The notes beneath the pieces are model-generated. The model was not told the DNA's origin, ran no database searches, and saw only the letters and a program-made list of their open reading frames with translations. This document shows, in pieces, positions 1 to 4,946 of a DNA stretch of 6,818 bases. Position numbers and translations under genes: made by a program. Numbering within the stretch: the stretch's first letter is position 1; each line of letters begins with the position of its first letter. Location: positions 1-6,818 of the forward strand of contig JAFZXD010000265.1 in NCBI GenBank assembly GCA_017616955.1, written 5' to 3'. This stretch comes from Eubacterium sp. Lineage in GTDB: Bacteria; Bacillota; Clostridia; Lachnospirales; Lachnospiraceae.

Positions 1-795
1 AACTACATGGGAGTCGGTAACGGTCTTGAATACGAGGAGGCACCTTACGGTGGAGTGCTATGGCCTCAGTCGGATCTGTTTATGGAGCAGAATACATTTG
101 ACAAATACTGCGGAAGCGAACCTTTCCATGTATATTATCTGACGGTCAGCGGACATCTGAATTATTCTTTCGGTGGAAATGCCATGTCAGAGAAGAACAG
201 AGAATATGTTGAAGATCTTTCTTATTCGGAGACAACGAAGGCATATATAGCTTGTCAGATAGAATTTGAGAAGATGATAGAAGCTTTGAATGATGATCTG
301 GAGAGAAAAGGTATAGCGGACAAGACTCTGATAGTTATATGCGGAGACCATGTTCCGTACGATAACATGACTATTCCGTCTGAACTGGCGGGAAGAGAGC
401 TGGACAGTTTCGAAGAATATAAGAATTCACTTATAATATATTCTGCTTCTATGGAGCGGTCGGTAAAGGTGGATAAGCCTTGCTACTCGCCGGATATACT
501 TCCGACTGTTCTTAATCTCATGGGGCTGGAGTATGATTCGAGAATGCTGGTCGGCAGGGATATCCTGTCAGATGAGCCCGGGCTTGTAATATTCCCGGAC
601 AGCAGTTTCATCACAGATGGTTACAGATATGATGCTATTACAGGAGAATTATCCGGCAGTATGAGAAATTCCGTATCAGATACTGAACTGGAAGCTCAGA
701 GGTCAATTGTGTCCAACAGATTCCGTATGTCCGATGCCATATGTGAACTTGATTACTACAGTTATGTCGAGGAACTGATGAAGGGGGAGAAGTAG
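1..795 (+). CDS. LTA synthase-family (sulfatase-fold) membrane protein, C-terminal fragment
   Basis: The frame is open from base 1, so this is the 3' part of a longer gene cut by the window edge; the first Met codon (7) is probably internal. The 264 visible codons match the end of the extracellular alkaline-phosphatase/sulfatase-fold domain of lipoteichoic acid synthase (LtaS)-like proteins. These transfer glycerol-phosphate or similar phospho-groups to cell-surface polymers and glycolipids. Visible landmarks are YYLTVSGHLNYSF (bases about 133-171), corresponding to the family's TVSxHxPY segment, and CGDHVPY (340-360), whose Asp-His pair (346-351) matches the metal-binding GDH of LtaS. SPDILPTVLNLMGL and SRMLVGRDILS follow. 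The N-terminal membrane helices and the catalytic Thr would lie upstream and are not visible. The DNA is less AT-rich than the next gene. Substrate cannot be told from this fragment, and a related sulfatase or phosphoglycerol transferase is possible. Family assignment is firm; exact role is not. Confidence 0.85.
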   Translation, partial: NYMGVGNGLEYEEAPYGGVLWPQSDLFMEQNTFDKYCGSEPFHVYYLTVSGHLNYSFGGNAMSEKNREYVEDLSYSETTKAYIACQIEFEKMIEALNDDLERKGIADKTLIVICGDHVPYDNMTIPSELAGRELDSFEEYKNSLIIYSASMERSVKVDKPCYSPDILPTVLNLMGLEYDSRMLVGRDILSDEPGLVIFPDSSFITDGYRYDAITGELSGSMRNSVSDTELEAQRSIVSNRFRMSDAICELDYYSYVEELMKGEK

Positions 796-801
796 TATAT
801 T

Positions 802-1323
802 ATGATAATAGAAACAGAGAGATTGATACTTAGAGAATATACATTAGATGATTTTGATGCGTTATATGAGATAATGTCAGATTCGGAGACCATGCAACAT
901 TATCCGGCTCCTTTTGATGAAGAGAGAACCAGGGGATGGATTACTTGGAATCTTGATAACTATAAAAAGTATGGTTATGGTCTATGGGCTGTTACTTTAA
1001 AAGAAACAGGAGAATTTATAGGAGACTGTGGAATCACTATTCAGGATATTGATGGAGAATTCCTACCTGAGATAGGATATCATATCAATAAAAAATATTG
1101 GAGACAGGGATTCGCAAAAGAAGCGGCTCGTGCTTGTCGAGATTGGGTATTCAAAAATACAGATTATAATATGATATATTCCTATATGAAGTACACCAAT
1201 ATAGGCTCATATTCAACAGCAATTGCAAATGGTATGAAAAAAGTAAAAGAATACCCTGATCCAAAGAATAAGATATCTTATGCTTATGCTATATCACGCG
1301 AGGAGTGGGAAAAACTCGTATAA
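802..1323 (+). CDS. GNAT-family N-acetyltransferase (RimJ/RimL-like)
   Basis: This is a complete 173-residue protein of the usual length for the Acetyltransf_3 (RimJ/RimL-type) branch of the GNAT fold, which moves acetyl from acetyl-CoA to an amine. The N-terminus IETERLILREYTLDDF is the typical first strand and helix. EIGYHINKKYWRQGFAKEA (residues 90-108) is motif A, with the RQGFA pyrophosphate-binding loop at 101-105. NIGSYSTAIANGMKKV (133-148) matches the family's N-x-x-S helix. The ATG at 802 is supported by a purine-rich Shine-Dalgarno (GGGGGAG, 784-790) lying inside the end of the upstream gene. Only 6 bases separate the two genes, so they are probably co-transcribed. The gene is visibly more AT-rich than the upstream one, which could mean separate acquisition. 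Substrate is unknown: ribosomal-protein N-terminus, small molecule and antibiotic are all possible in this family. Confidence 0.9.
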   Translation: MIIETERLILREYTLDDFDALYEIMSDSETMQHYPAPFDEERTRGWITWNLDNYKKYGYGLWAVTLKETGEFIGDCGITIQDIDGEFLPEIGYHINKKYWRQGFAKEAARACRDWVFKNTDYNMIYSYMKYTNIGSYSTAIANGMKKVKEYPDPKNKISYAYAISREEWEKLV

Positions 1324-1348
1324 TTTCCATTATGGCAATTGTTATATG

Positions 1349-1364
1349 GTTTGTCGGTACAAAC
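1349..1364. promoter_or_regulatory. Perfect 16-bp inverted repeat between GNAT and feoA-like genes
   Basis: GTTTGT-CGGT-ACAAAC is a perfect 6-bp dyad with a 4-base centre. It lies 26 bases after the GNAT stop and 12 bases before the candidate -35 of the next gene. No T-run follows, so it is a poor intrinsic terminator. It could be an operator or an mRNA 3'-end hairpin. Confidence 0.4.
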
Positions 1365-1375
1365 ATTCTTTATGA

Positions 1376-1405
1376 TTGACTATGCCTATATATATAGAAG
1401 ATAAT
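1376..1405 (+). promoter_or_regulatory. Candidate sigma-A promoter for the FeoA-like gene
   Basis: TTGACT (1376-1381) is followed after 18 bases by GATAAT (1400-1405), about 45 bases before the chosen start codon. The -35 matches consensus at 5 of 6 and the -10 at 5 of 6. An alternative AT-rich block, TATATA (1391-1396), is too close to this -35. Confidence 0.5.
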
Positions 1406-1449
1406 CGATTTAGAAGCAAAGTAGGCTGGTTTTGAATGGGGGTGTTCGT

Positions 1450-1668
1450 ATGATCAGTTTAAACGATGCAAAAGAGGGTGTTTGTTATCATATTCTGTGG
1501 ATGTTCGGATTGGCAGAAGAGGTAAAAGGCATGATGCGATATGAGACAAGTAAGATTCTCAAGGTAGTTTCAAAAAACGAGGGCGGAAATGTAGTCATAT
1601 CGTATGATGACCGACGCTTTGATTTGTCTCCTGAGCTGGCGTATTGTATAAAGATTTCGGAAGTATAA
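1450..1668 (+). CDS. Small FeoA-domain (SH3-like) protein
   Basis: This is a 72-residue protein from ATG 1450. I prefer this start because GGGGGTG (1438-1444) sits 5 bases upstream as a Shine-Dalgarno; a TTG at 1432 would add six residues but overlaps that site. Its size and layout fit a stand-alone FeoA domain: an N-terminal SLNDAKEG turn, a central strand (SKILKVVSKNEGGNVVISYDDRRFDL), then a short helix and final strand (SPELAYCIKISEV). This matches the FeoA pattern of a hydrophobic core strand, then Gly-x-Val/Ile-x-Ile, then an Arg-x-x-x-Leu segment before the last strand. FeoA proteins are small cytosolic partners of the FeoB ferrous-iron transporter or regulatory SH3-like domains. No feoB is next to it, so it may be an orphan with another role. 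Two Cys residues (19 and 67 of the 78-residue TTG form; 13 and 61 here) are not arranged as an obvious metal site. The family call rests on pattern recall and is moderate. Confidence 0.65.
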   Translation: MISLNDAKEGVCYHILWMFGLAEEVKGMMRYETSKILKVVSKNEGGNVVISYDDRRFDLSPELAYCIKISEV

Positions 1669-1742
1669 AAACTATAAATCACTTGTTCCGATATGGTCTG
1701 TTTACGGGAAAAAAGTGAGAAAAATAAAGGATAGAAAAGTAT

Positions 1743-1771
1743 TTGACATAGTACTGACAAAATGGTATTAT
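1743..1771 (+). promoter_or_regulatory. Strong sigma-A promoter of the tRNA-Ser/tRNA-Asn unit
   Basis: A perfect TTGACA (1743-1748), a 17-base spacer and TATTAT (1766-1771; 5 of 6 to TATAAT) give a near-consensus promoter. Transcription would start near 1778, about 100 bases before the tRNA-Ser 5' end. It has the same hexamers and spacing as the promoter at 4879-4907. Confidence 0.8.
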
Positions 1772-1777
1772 TATTAA

Positions 1778-1830
1778 GCGTTTTGTGAAACGCAACTGAA
1801 ATCACATCGGTTTATGTCGCTTTTTCGACA
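1778..1830 (+). other. Structured leader of the tRNA-Ser transcript
   Basis: Two hairpins lie between the promoter and tRNA-Ser. GCGTTT-TGTG-AAACGC (1778-1793) is a perfect 6-bp stem placed right at the predicted transcript start. TGTCG-CTTTTT-CGACA (1815-1830) is a 5-bp stem. Neither is followed by a proper U-tract, so they are unlikely to terminate transcription. They may stabilise the precursor or guide processing; function is inference. Confidence 0.4.
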
Positions 1831-1879
1831 CTAAACTTGGTAGCGAATCAAGGCTTTGCTTTGGTCGGATGTTCAGCTT

Positions 1880-1967
1880 GGAGATGTACTCAAGTGGCTG
1901 AAGAGGTGCCCCTGCTAAGGGTATAGGTCGTTAACGCGGCGCGAGGGTTCAAATCCCTCCATCTCCG
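1880..1967 (+). tRNA. tRNA-Ser (anticodon GCU)
   Basis: An 88-nt type II tRNA reading AGC/AGU serine codons. The acceptor stem GGAGATG (1880-1886) pairs perfectly with CATCTCC (1960-1966), with discriminator G1967. The anticodon stem TGCCC/GGGTA encloses CTGCTAA, placing GCT at 1914-1916. A long variable arm (about 1924-1942) identifies serine, and the T arm GAGGG-TTCAAAT-CCCTC (1943-1959) is perfect. CCA is not encoded (GATT follows), so it must be added after transcription. No terminator follows before tRNA-Asn, implying co-transcription with it. Confidence 0.97.
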
Positions 1968-1977
1968 ATTTTCTTTT

Positions 1978-2037
1978 TCAATAGTTCAATGGTAGAGCGC
2001 TGCGGCGAGTTCCCTGGTCTCGAAGTTGGTTATTGAT
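1978..2037 (+). pseudogene. tRNA-like remnant between tRNA-Ser and tRNA-Asn
   Basis: Bases 1982-1998 match the D-arm region of the adjacent tRNA-Asn (2051-2067) at 16 of 17 positions. The ends can pair as a 7-bp acceptor-like stem (1978-1984 with 2030-2036, closing on a G-U), and GGTCTCGAAGTTGG (2016-2029) recalls a damaged T arm. The segment is only about 60 nt and has no proper anticodon stem and loop, so it cannot be a normal tRNA. I read it as a decayed or internally deleted tRNA gene. The residual acceptor pairing may be chance. Confidence 0.5.
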
Positions 2038-2043
2038 TAATAT

Positions 2044-2115
2044 TCCTCGATAGCTCAATGGTAGAGCACTCGGCTGTTAACCGAGGGGTTGTTGGTTCGA
2101 GCCCAACTCGGGGAG
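2044..2115 (+). tRNA. tRNA-Asn (anticodon GUU)
   Basis: A 72-nt tRNA reading AAC/AAU. The acceptor TCCTCGA (2044-2050) pairs with TCGGGGA (2108-2114) including one G-U pair, and the discriminator is G2115, as expected for tRNA-Asn. The D arm is GCTC-AATGGTA-GAGC. The anticodon stem CTCGG/CCGAG encloses CTGTTAA with GTT at 2076-2078. The T arm GTTGG-TTCGAGC-CCAAC is perfect. CCA is not encoded. Confidence 0.97.
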
Positions 2116-2124
2116 CACATTATA

Positions 2125-2154
2125 GCACACCCTTGTGGTGTGTTTTTTATTTTT
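2125..2154 (+). terminator. Rho-independent terminator after tRNA-Asn
   Basis: CACACC (2126-2131) pairs with GGTGTG (2137-2142) around a 5-base loop, extended by G2125-T2143, and runs into TTTTTT (2143-2148) plus a second T-run. It begins 10 bases after tRNA-Asn and would end the tRNA-Ser/tRNA-Asn transcript. Confidence 0.85.
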
Positions 2155-2158
2155 CAGA

Positions 2159-2196
2159 GGTAGAGCACTCAGTAGTTAATCTTTGGATTGGGAGTT
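2159..2196 (+). pseudogene. Decayed second copy of tRNA-Asn
   Basis: Aligned with tRNA-Asn at a constant offset of 99 bases and without gaps, 2159-2179 matches 2060-2080 at 18 of 21 positions. The match starts with an identical 12-base D-arm run and includes the GTTAA of the anticodon loop (GTT at 2175-2177). The 3' anticodon strand (TTCTT instead of CCGAG) and the T arm no longer pair, and the acceptor half is replaced by the terminator T-run. It is therefore not a functional tRNA. It lies beyond the terminator and is probably silent. Confidence 0.65.
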
Positions 2197-2407
2197 ATAG
2201 TTTCCATTTTGTTTGGAATATTTACAATGATGTTGTCGCATATATTTAGAAATACAACACAGTACTTGCCTTATATACAGTATTTTATTCATAATATTCT
2301 TTATTATGACGATTGAAATGTATCGAAGATCAGAAGTGAGAAGTAGATAAAATTCGCCGGGAGTTTCCTCCCGGCGTTTTGAGTTAACTGTATTTTTATG
2401 CTCTTTT
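2180..2407. other. Non-coding gap with AT-rich inverted repeat
   Basis: No gene is seen here on either strand. The gap holds a perfect 8-bp inverted repeat, TCATAATA-TTCTT-TATTATGA (2289-2309), and the minus-strand terminator described separately. The 2289-2309 repeat has no G/C-rich core or T-run, so it is not an obvious terminator. It might be a weak 3' hairpin or chance in AT-rich DNA. Confidence 0.5.
2349..2376 (-). terminator. Strong Rho-independent terminator of the GH120 gene
   Basis: CGCCGGGAG (2355-2363) and CTCCCGGCG (2368-2376) form a perfect 9-bp GC-rich stem with a 4-base loop, 31 bases past the GH120 stop. Read on the minus strand it is followed by AATTTTAT, a modest U-tract. 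On the plus strand it is followed by TTTT, so it may also block read-through from the tRNA unit. Confidence 0.88.
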
Positions 2408-4432
2408 TTAACTATGAGATACAGCGTGATCGAACAAAACCTTCTTTGCATTTTCAGCAGATGCAAATGGACCCGGAATTGTTCTGATACCACGGTGATC
2501 TCCGAAGTAGTCCTGGTCAAATGTTATAGATGTTCCGTCAGGATTCTCGAAACGCTGTTCAGGTTCAAATGCTACACCAAGTGTATCACTTGTGATTACA
2601 GAGTTTTCGAAGTCCTTAAGGAATTTATATATGTTGGTTTTGAGCTTAGGCATTCCCATGCTGTCGCTGATTTCAACATTTACTTTACTACGTTTATCTT
2701 CAAGATATGTTTTTTCGTGTTTGCAGATATTTGCACCATTGAAGTATGCATTTCCTTCTAACCAAACAGGAAGATGTCCGAAATGAGGTTCTGCAAGCTT
2801 ACCCATATCAGGATTCTCACCCTCTTCAAATGGCTTAATCCACTCCTCATATGTTGGGAATATGTCAAAAGGAGCGGTTCCAACAGCCATATAGTCAGGA
2901 TCCTGAGGTGTTTTCTTTTTATCTTCAATCTTATACTTCTGTACAAATATATTGTTGTATATTCTATCGTCTCCGTGAAGGATAGTCATGAAACCGGCAA
3001 CTTCTGTCCTGTGTCTTATATGGTAAGGTGTGTATCTTGGCTCACGCTGATTGTTGATAATACTGTCTACTCCCGAATTGATAAGACTGAAGCCGCCGAG
3101 TACAAGATTATGAACACAGGCAATGCCCTCACTTGGAATAGTGATGGAAACCTTTGACAGAAGCAGGTTATTGTCTATAAGTGTTGGACCGTGACCTACT
3201 TCAACGAATACGTCAGTGTTGAACATAGCACCCTGGGCGCTCTGTATTCCGTCAGGCTTATGATTGTCATGGAAGAGGTTTTGAGAAACTCTGGCTCCCT
3301 GTGCTTCCCAGTCAAGCCATACTCCCATGATACAGTTGTGTATATGATTTCTTCTTATAGTAACATCGATACCTGCATGAAGCTTGATTCCTGCTGTTTC
3401 TGCACCGCCGAGCTGCTGTGAATTACAGATATGATGTATGTGACAATCTTCTATAGTTGAGAAAACTGCGCCCATACGTCCTACGATACCGGTCTGTTCA
3501 CAGTGATGAACATGGCATCTGCGGATTATATGACTTCCGATATTCTCCTTAAGCCATCCATGATACTGACCGCGGCATACAGCGTCACGTTCCATCTGAG
3601 TTGGGCTTTTAACGCGTTTTTCGGTGAAATACATATCATTTTCAGGATCAAGGTATTTTCCGAGAGAGATACCGCAGCATTTACTGTTACTGATCTCGCA
3701 GTCCTCGATAATCCAGTCTTTGCTCCAGTGAGGTCCGATCATTCCGTCCTGATAAGCAGCAGGAGGAGCCCAGGTTGTAGCGGCTTTGTTGATATTGAAT
3801 CCGCTTACTGTTATATAATTAATCCCATTTTCACAAGGCATAAAGCAGTTACGACGTACACTGATCTCTACCTTTTCCTTATTAGGATCTTTTCCGTGGA
3901 AGTTAGCATATAGAACTGTTACATCGCCATCCTGTTCTGTATACCACTTATAAGTAGATTCTTCTTGATTCCAAGCACAAGGATCCGGTTTAGCCTTGAT
4001 ACATTCATTAAGAGTAACTGTCTCATACATCATAAGGTCATTTAGGAAAACAGCTCCCGTATGACGTACCTTAGGAGCAAAATACCAGTCTCCGTATACG
4101 TATGTTGTGTAAGGATTGTAGTCTCCGAATATGGAGTTATTGACGCGGACTGACCATACATCACCTTTGTATTTTGTCCAGCCGCTAAGCTCTTCTGCTC
4201 CCGTGATGACAGCTTCAAGCGGTTTTTCAGAACGATAAGTAATACGAGCATCTTCGGTTCCGGCATTTATCGGGCAGACGTATTCACGATAGATACCTGG
4301 TGCTACGATTACTTCATCGCCCGGTTGAGCGATCTTTGCAGCATCGTTGATATGCTTGAAAGGTCTTGATTTGGATCCGTCACCATTTCGCTCTGTAGAC
4401 GAATCAACGTAGAAAATTCTTGCAGTTGGCAT
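2408..4432 (-). CDS. GH120-type beta-xylosidase (right-handed beta-helix)
   Basis: This complete 674-residue protein is slightly longer than the characterised GH120 enzyme XylC (about 640 residues). GH120 enzymes release D-xylose from the non-reducing end of xylo-oligosaccharides with retention of configuration. Residues about 7-75 open the parallel beta-helix (FYVDSSTERNGDGSKSRPF, then GDEVIVAPGIYRE). Residues about 80-205 fit the inserted beta-sandwich of GH120. The helix resumes at GINYITVSGFNINKAATTWAPP. VWLDWEAQG carries Asp374, the expected nucleophile (codon 3311-3313), and DVFVEVGHGP carries Glu411, the expected acid/base (3200-3202). The two lie 37 residues apart against 23 in XylC as I recall it, because of an insert around 391-406. 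MPTARIFYVD shows no signal peptide, so the enzyme should be cytoplasmic and act on imported oligosaccharides. AGGAGG (4439-4444) is 6 bases before the ATG. It is a single gene with its own promoter and terminator; no transporter is visible nearby. Activity on other pentosides is possible. Confidence 0.9.
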   Translation of the reverse strand: MPTARIFYVDSSTERNGDGSKSRPFKHINDAAKIAQPGDEVIVAPGIYREYVCPINAGTEDARITYRSEKPLEAVITGAEELSGWTKYKGDVWSVRVNNSIFGDYNPYTTYVYGDWYFAPKVRHTGAVFLNDLMMYETVTLNECIKAKPDPCAWNQEESTYKWYTEQDGDVTVLYANFHGKDPNKEKVEISVRRNCFMPCENGINYITVSGFNINKAATTWAPPAAYQDGMIGPHWSKDWIIEDCEISNSKCCGISLGKYLDPENDMYFTEKRVKSPTQMERDAVCRGQYHGWLKENIGSHIIRRCHVHHCEQTGIVGRMGAVFSTIEDCHIHHICNSQQLGGAETAGIKLHAGIDVTIRRNHIHNCIMGVWLDWEAQGARVSQNLFHDNHKPDGIQSAQGAMFNTDVFVEVGHGPTLIDNNLLLSKVSITIPSEGIACVHNLVLGGFSLINSGVDSIINNQREPRYTPYHIRHRTEVAGFMTILHGDDRIYNNIFVQKYKIEDKKKTPQDPDYMAVGTAPFDIFPTYEEWIKPFEEGENPDMGKLAEPHFGHLPVWLEGNAYFNGANICKHEKTYLEDKRSKVNVEISDSMGMPKLKTNIYKFLKDFENSVITSDTLGVAFEPEQRFENPDGTSITFDQDYFGDHRGIRTIPGPFASAENAKKVLFDHAVSHS

Positions 4433-4498
4433 AGTTATCCTCCTTTATGAGTTAAATATGACCACTATGTAACGAAATTTTTACCTTTAATACCCTAT

Positions 4499-4507
4499 AT
4501 TGTATCA
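4499..4507 (-). promoter_or_regulatory. Candidate extended -10 promoter for the GH120 gene
   Basis: On the minus strand TGATACAAT forms an extended -10 (TG-N-TACAAT; TACAAT at 4499-4504). It would start transcription near 4490 and leave a 5' UTR of roughly 55-60 bases. No good -35 is seen 16-18 bases upstream, as often holds for extended -10 promoters. Confidence 0.4.
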
Positions 4508-4549
4508 GATTAAAAAGTTAATAGCTATACACTTTTTTTCATTTTTTTA

Positions 4550-4579
4550 TTGACAAATGGGGGTAAAATGATGTATAAA
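4550..4579 (+). promoter_or_regulatory. Sigma-A promoter of tRNA-Cys
   Basis: TTGACA (4550-4555), an 18-base spacer and TATAAA (4574-4579) lie 44 bases before tRNA-Cys. It is divergent from and about 45 bases away from the candidate GH120 promoter, so the two units probably share this intergenic control region. Confidence 0.75.
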
Positions 4580-4585
4580 CTTGTA

Positions 4586-4607
4586 GTGCCTATTTATGAT
4601 AGGACAC
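4586..4607 (+). other. Leader hairpin before tRNA-Cys
   Basis: CCTAT (4589-4593) pairs with ATAGG (4599-4603). The stem is extended by GTG (4586-4588) with CAC (4605-4607) across a bulged A. It falls at the predicted start of the tRNA-Cys precursor. Together with the leader hairpins of the tRNA-Ser unit it suggests structured tRNA leaders; function is not known. Confidence 0.35.
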
Positions 4608-4623
4608 AAGAAAAGTATAATAT

Positions 4624-4694
4624 GGCGACTTAGCCAAGTGGTAAGGCGTGGGACTGCAACTCCCTGATCATCGGTTCGAATCCGTTAGTCGCCT
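4624..4694 (+). tRNA. tRNA-Cys (anticodon GCA)
   Basis: A 71-nt tRNA reading UGC/UGU. The acceptor GGCGACT (4624-4630) pairs perfectly with AGTCGCC (4687-4693), and the discriminator is U4694, the main identity base of tRNA-Cys. The anticodon loop CTGCAAC places GCA at 4656-4658, and the T loop is TTCGAAT. The outer anticodon pair (T-T) and the second T-stem pair (T-T) are mismatched, so the fold is slightly weaker than usual. CCA is not encoded. It stands alone with its own promoter and terminator. Confidence 0.96.
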
Positions 4695-4700
4695 CTTCAA

Positions 4701-4732
4701 ACACCGAATTATTCATAATTCGGTGTTTTTTT
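4701..4732 (+). terminator. Rho-independent terminator after tRNA-Cys
   Basis: ACACCGAATTA (4701-4711) pairs perfectly with TAATTCGGTGT (4716-4726) around loop TTCA, followed by seven T (4726-4732). It starts 7 bases after the tRNA. The upstream CAAAC side gives a short A-run, so weak activity on the other strand is possible. Confidence 0.92.
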
Positions 4733-4761
4733 GTATATTTCCCGTTTTATACACGAAAATG

Positions 4762-4785
4762 TTAATATTATTTGAATAATATTAA
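4762..4785. repeat. Perfect AT-only 11-bp palindrome
   Basis: TTAATATTATT (4762-4772) and AATAATATTAA (4775-4785) are perfect inverted arms around a TG centre, followed by seven T (4786-4792). It could be an operator for an AT-preferring regulator, a weak back-up terminator, or a curved AT element upstream of the CBM gene. It lies about 117 bases upstream of that gene's -10. Confidence 0.5.
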
Positions 4786-4818
4786 TTTTTTTGAATATTG
4801 CCCATTTTATTGAACCAT

Positions 4819-4842
4819 CGTTATCATGCAGTGATGACAACG
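4819..4842. promoter_or_regulatory. Imperfect 24-bp inverted repeat, candidate operator 1
   Basis: The arms CGTTATCAT (4819-4827) and ATGACAACG (4834-4842) are complementary at 8 of 9 positions around a 6-base centre. It is centred about 49 bases upstream of the -35 of the CBM gene, a position typical of an activator or distal operator site. Confidence 0.4.
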
Positions 4843-4845
4843 GAC

Positions 4846-4864
4846 TTTGTGCATGTTTCACAAA
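4846..4864. promoter_or_regulatory. 19-bp inverted repeat, candidate operator 2
   Basis: TTTGTG (4846-4851) and CACAAA (4859-4864) are perfect arms around 7 bases. The centre (4855) is about 59 bases upstream of the predicted transcription start near 4914. The TGTG...CACA layout and placement resemble CRP/FNR-superfamily activator sites, but the odd spacing makes that only a suggestion. Its centre is about 24.5 bases from candidate operator 1. Confidence 0.45.
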
Positions 4865-4878
4865 ATGACAACTCAATA

Positions 4879-4907
4879 TTGACAGTATTGAACAAAGAAA
4901 CTATTAT
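4879..4907 (+). promoter_or_regulatory. Near-consensus promoter of the CBM gene
   Basis: Perfect TTGACA (4879-4884), a 17-base spacer and TATTAT (4902-4907). The start is predicted near 4914, giving a 5' UTR of about 70 bases. The hexamers and spacing equal those of the tRNA-Ser promoter, suggesting high basal strength. Confidence 0.8.
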
Positions 4908-4909
4908 GA

Positions 4910-4946
4910 GCATGTTGGTACATGCAAAAACTTCGAAGGCCAACAT
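4910..4946 (+). promoter_or_regulatory. 5' UTR with two mutually exclusive hairpins
   Basis: GCATGT-TGGT-ACATGC (4910-4925) is a perfect 6-bp hairpin. The overlapping ATGTTGG (4912-4918) is also a perfect 7-bp complement of CCAACAT (4940-4946), enclosing the palindrome CTTCGAAG (4931-4938). Both cannot form at once. A T-run (4955-4960) follows shortly after the longer stem. The pairing is seen; any switching role is inference. Confidence 0.4.

Noticed and set aside
1488..1805. Minus-strand open frame of 105 codons
   Set aside because: It overlaps the FeoA-like gene and the tRNA promoter in antisense, shows low-complexity hydrophobic/Ser-rich sequence and has no recognisable domain. I treat it as a shadow.
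2058..2249. Plus-strand open frame of 63 codons
   Set aside because: It translates the tRNA-Asn gene, its terminator and the decayed copy; peptides such as VEHSAVNRGVVGSSPTRG are a well-known artefact of reading through tRNA genes.
2414..3913. Several plus-strand open frames of 64-136 codons
   Set aside because: All lie antisense to the well-supported GH120 gene, lack good ribosome sites and have no recognisable domains.
1880..4694. Mobile element or prophage integration at the tRNA genes
   Set aside because: tRNA genes and decayed tRNA copies invite this idea, but no integrase, transposase, terminal inverted repeats or clear att-type direct repeat flanking a cargo is present in the window.
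4846..4864. Catabolite-response (cre) site
   Set aside because: The dyad lacks the central CG and the TGNAANCGNTNWCA pattern of CcpA sites, so I call it only an unassigned inverted repeat.
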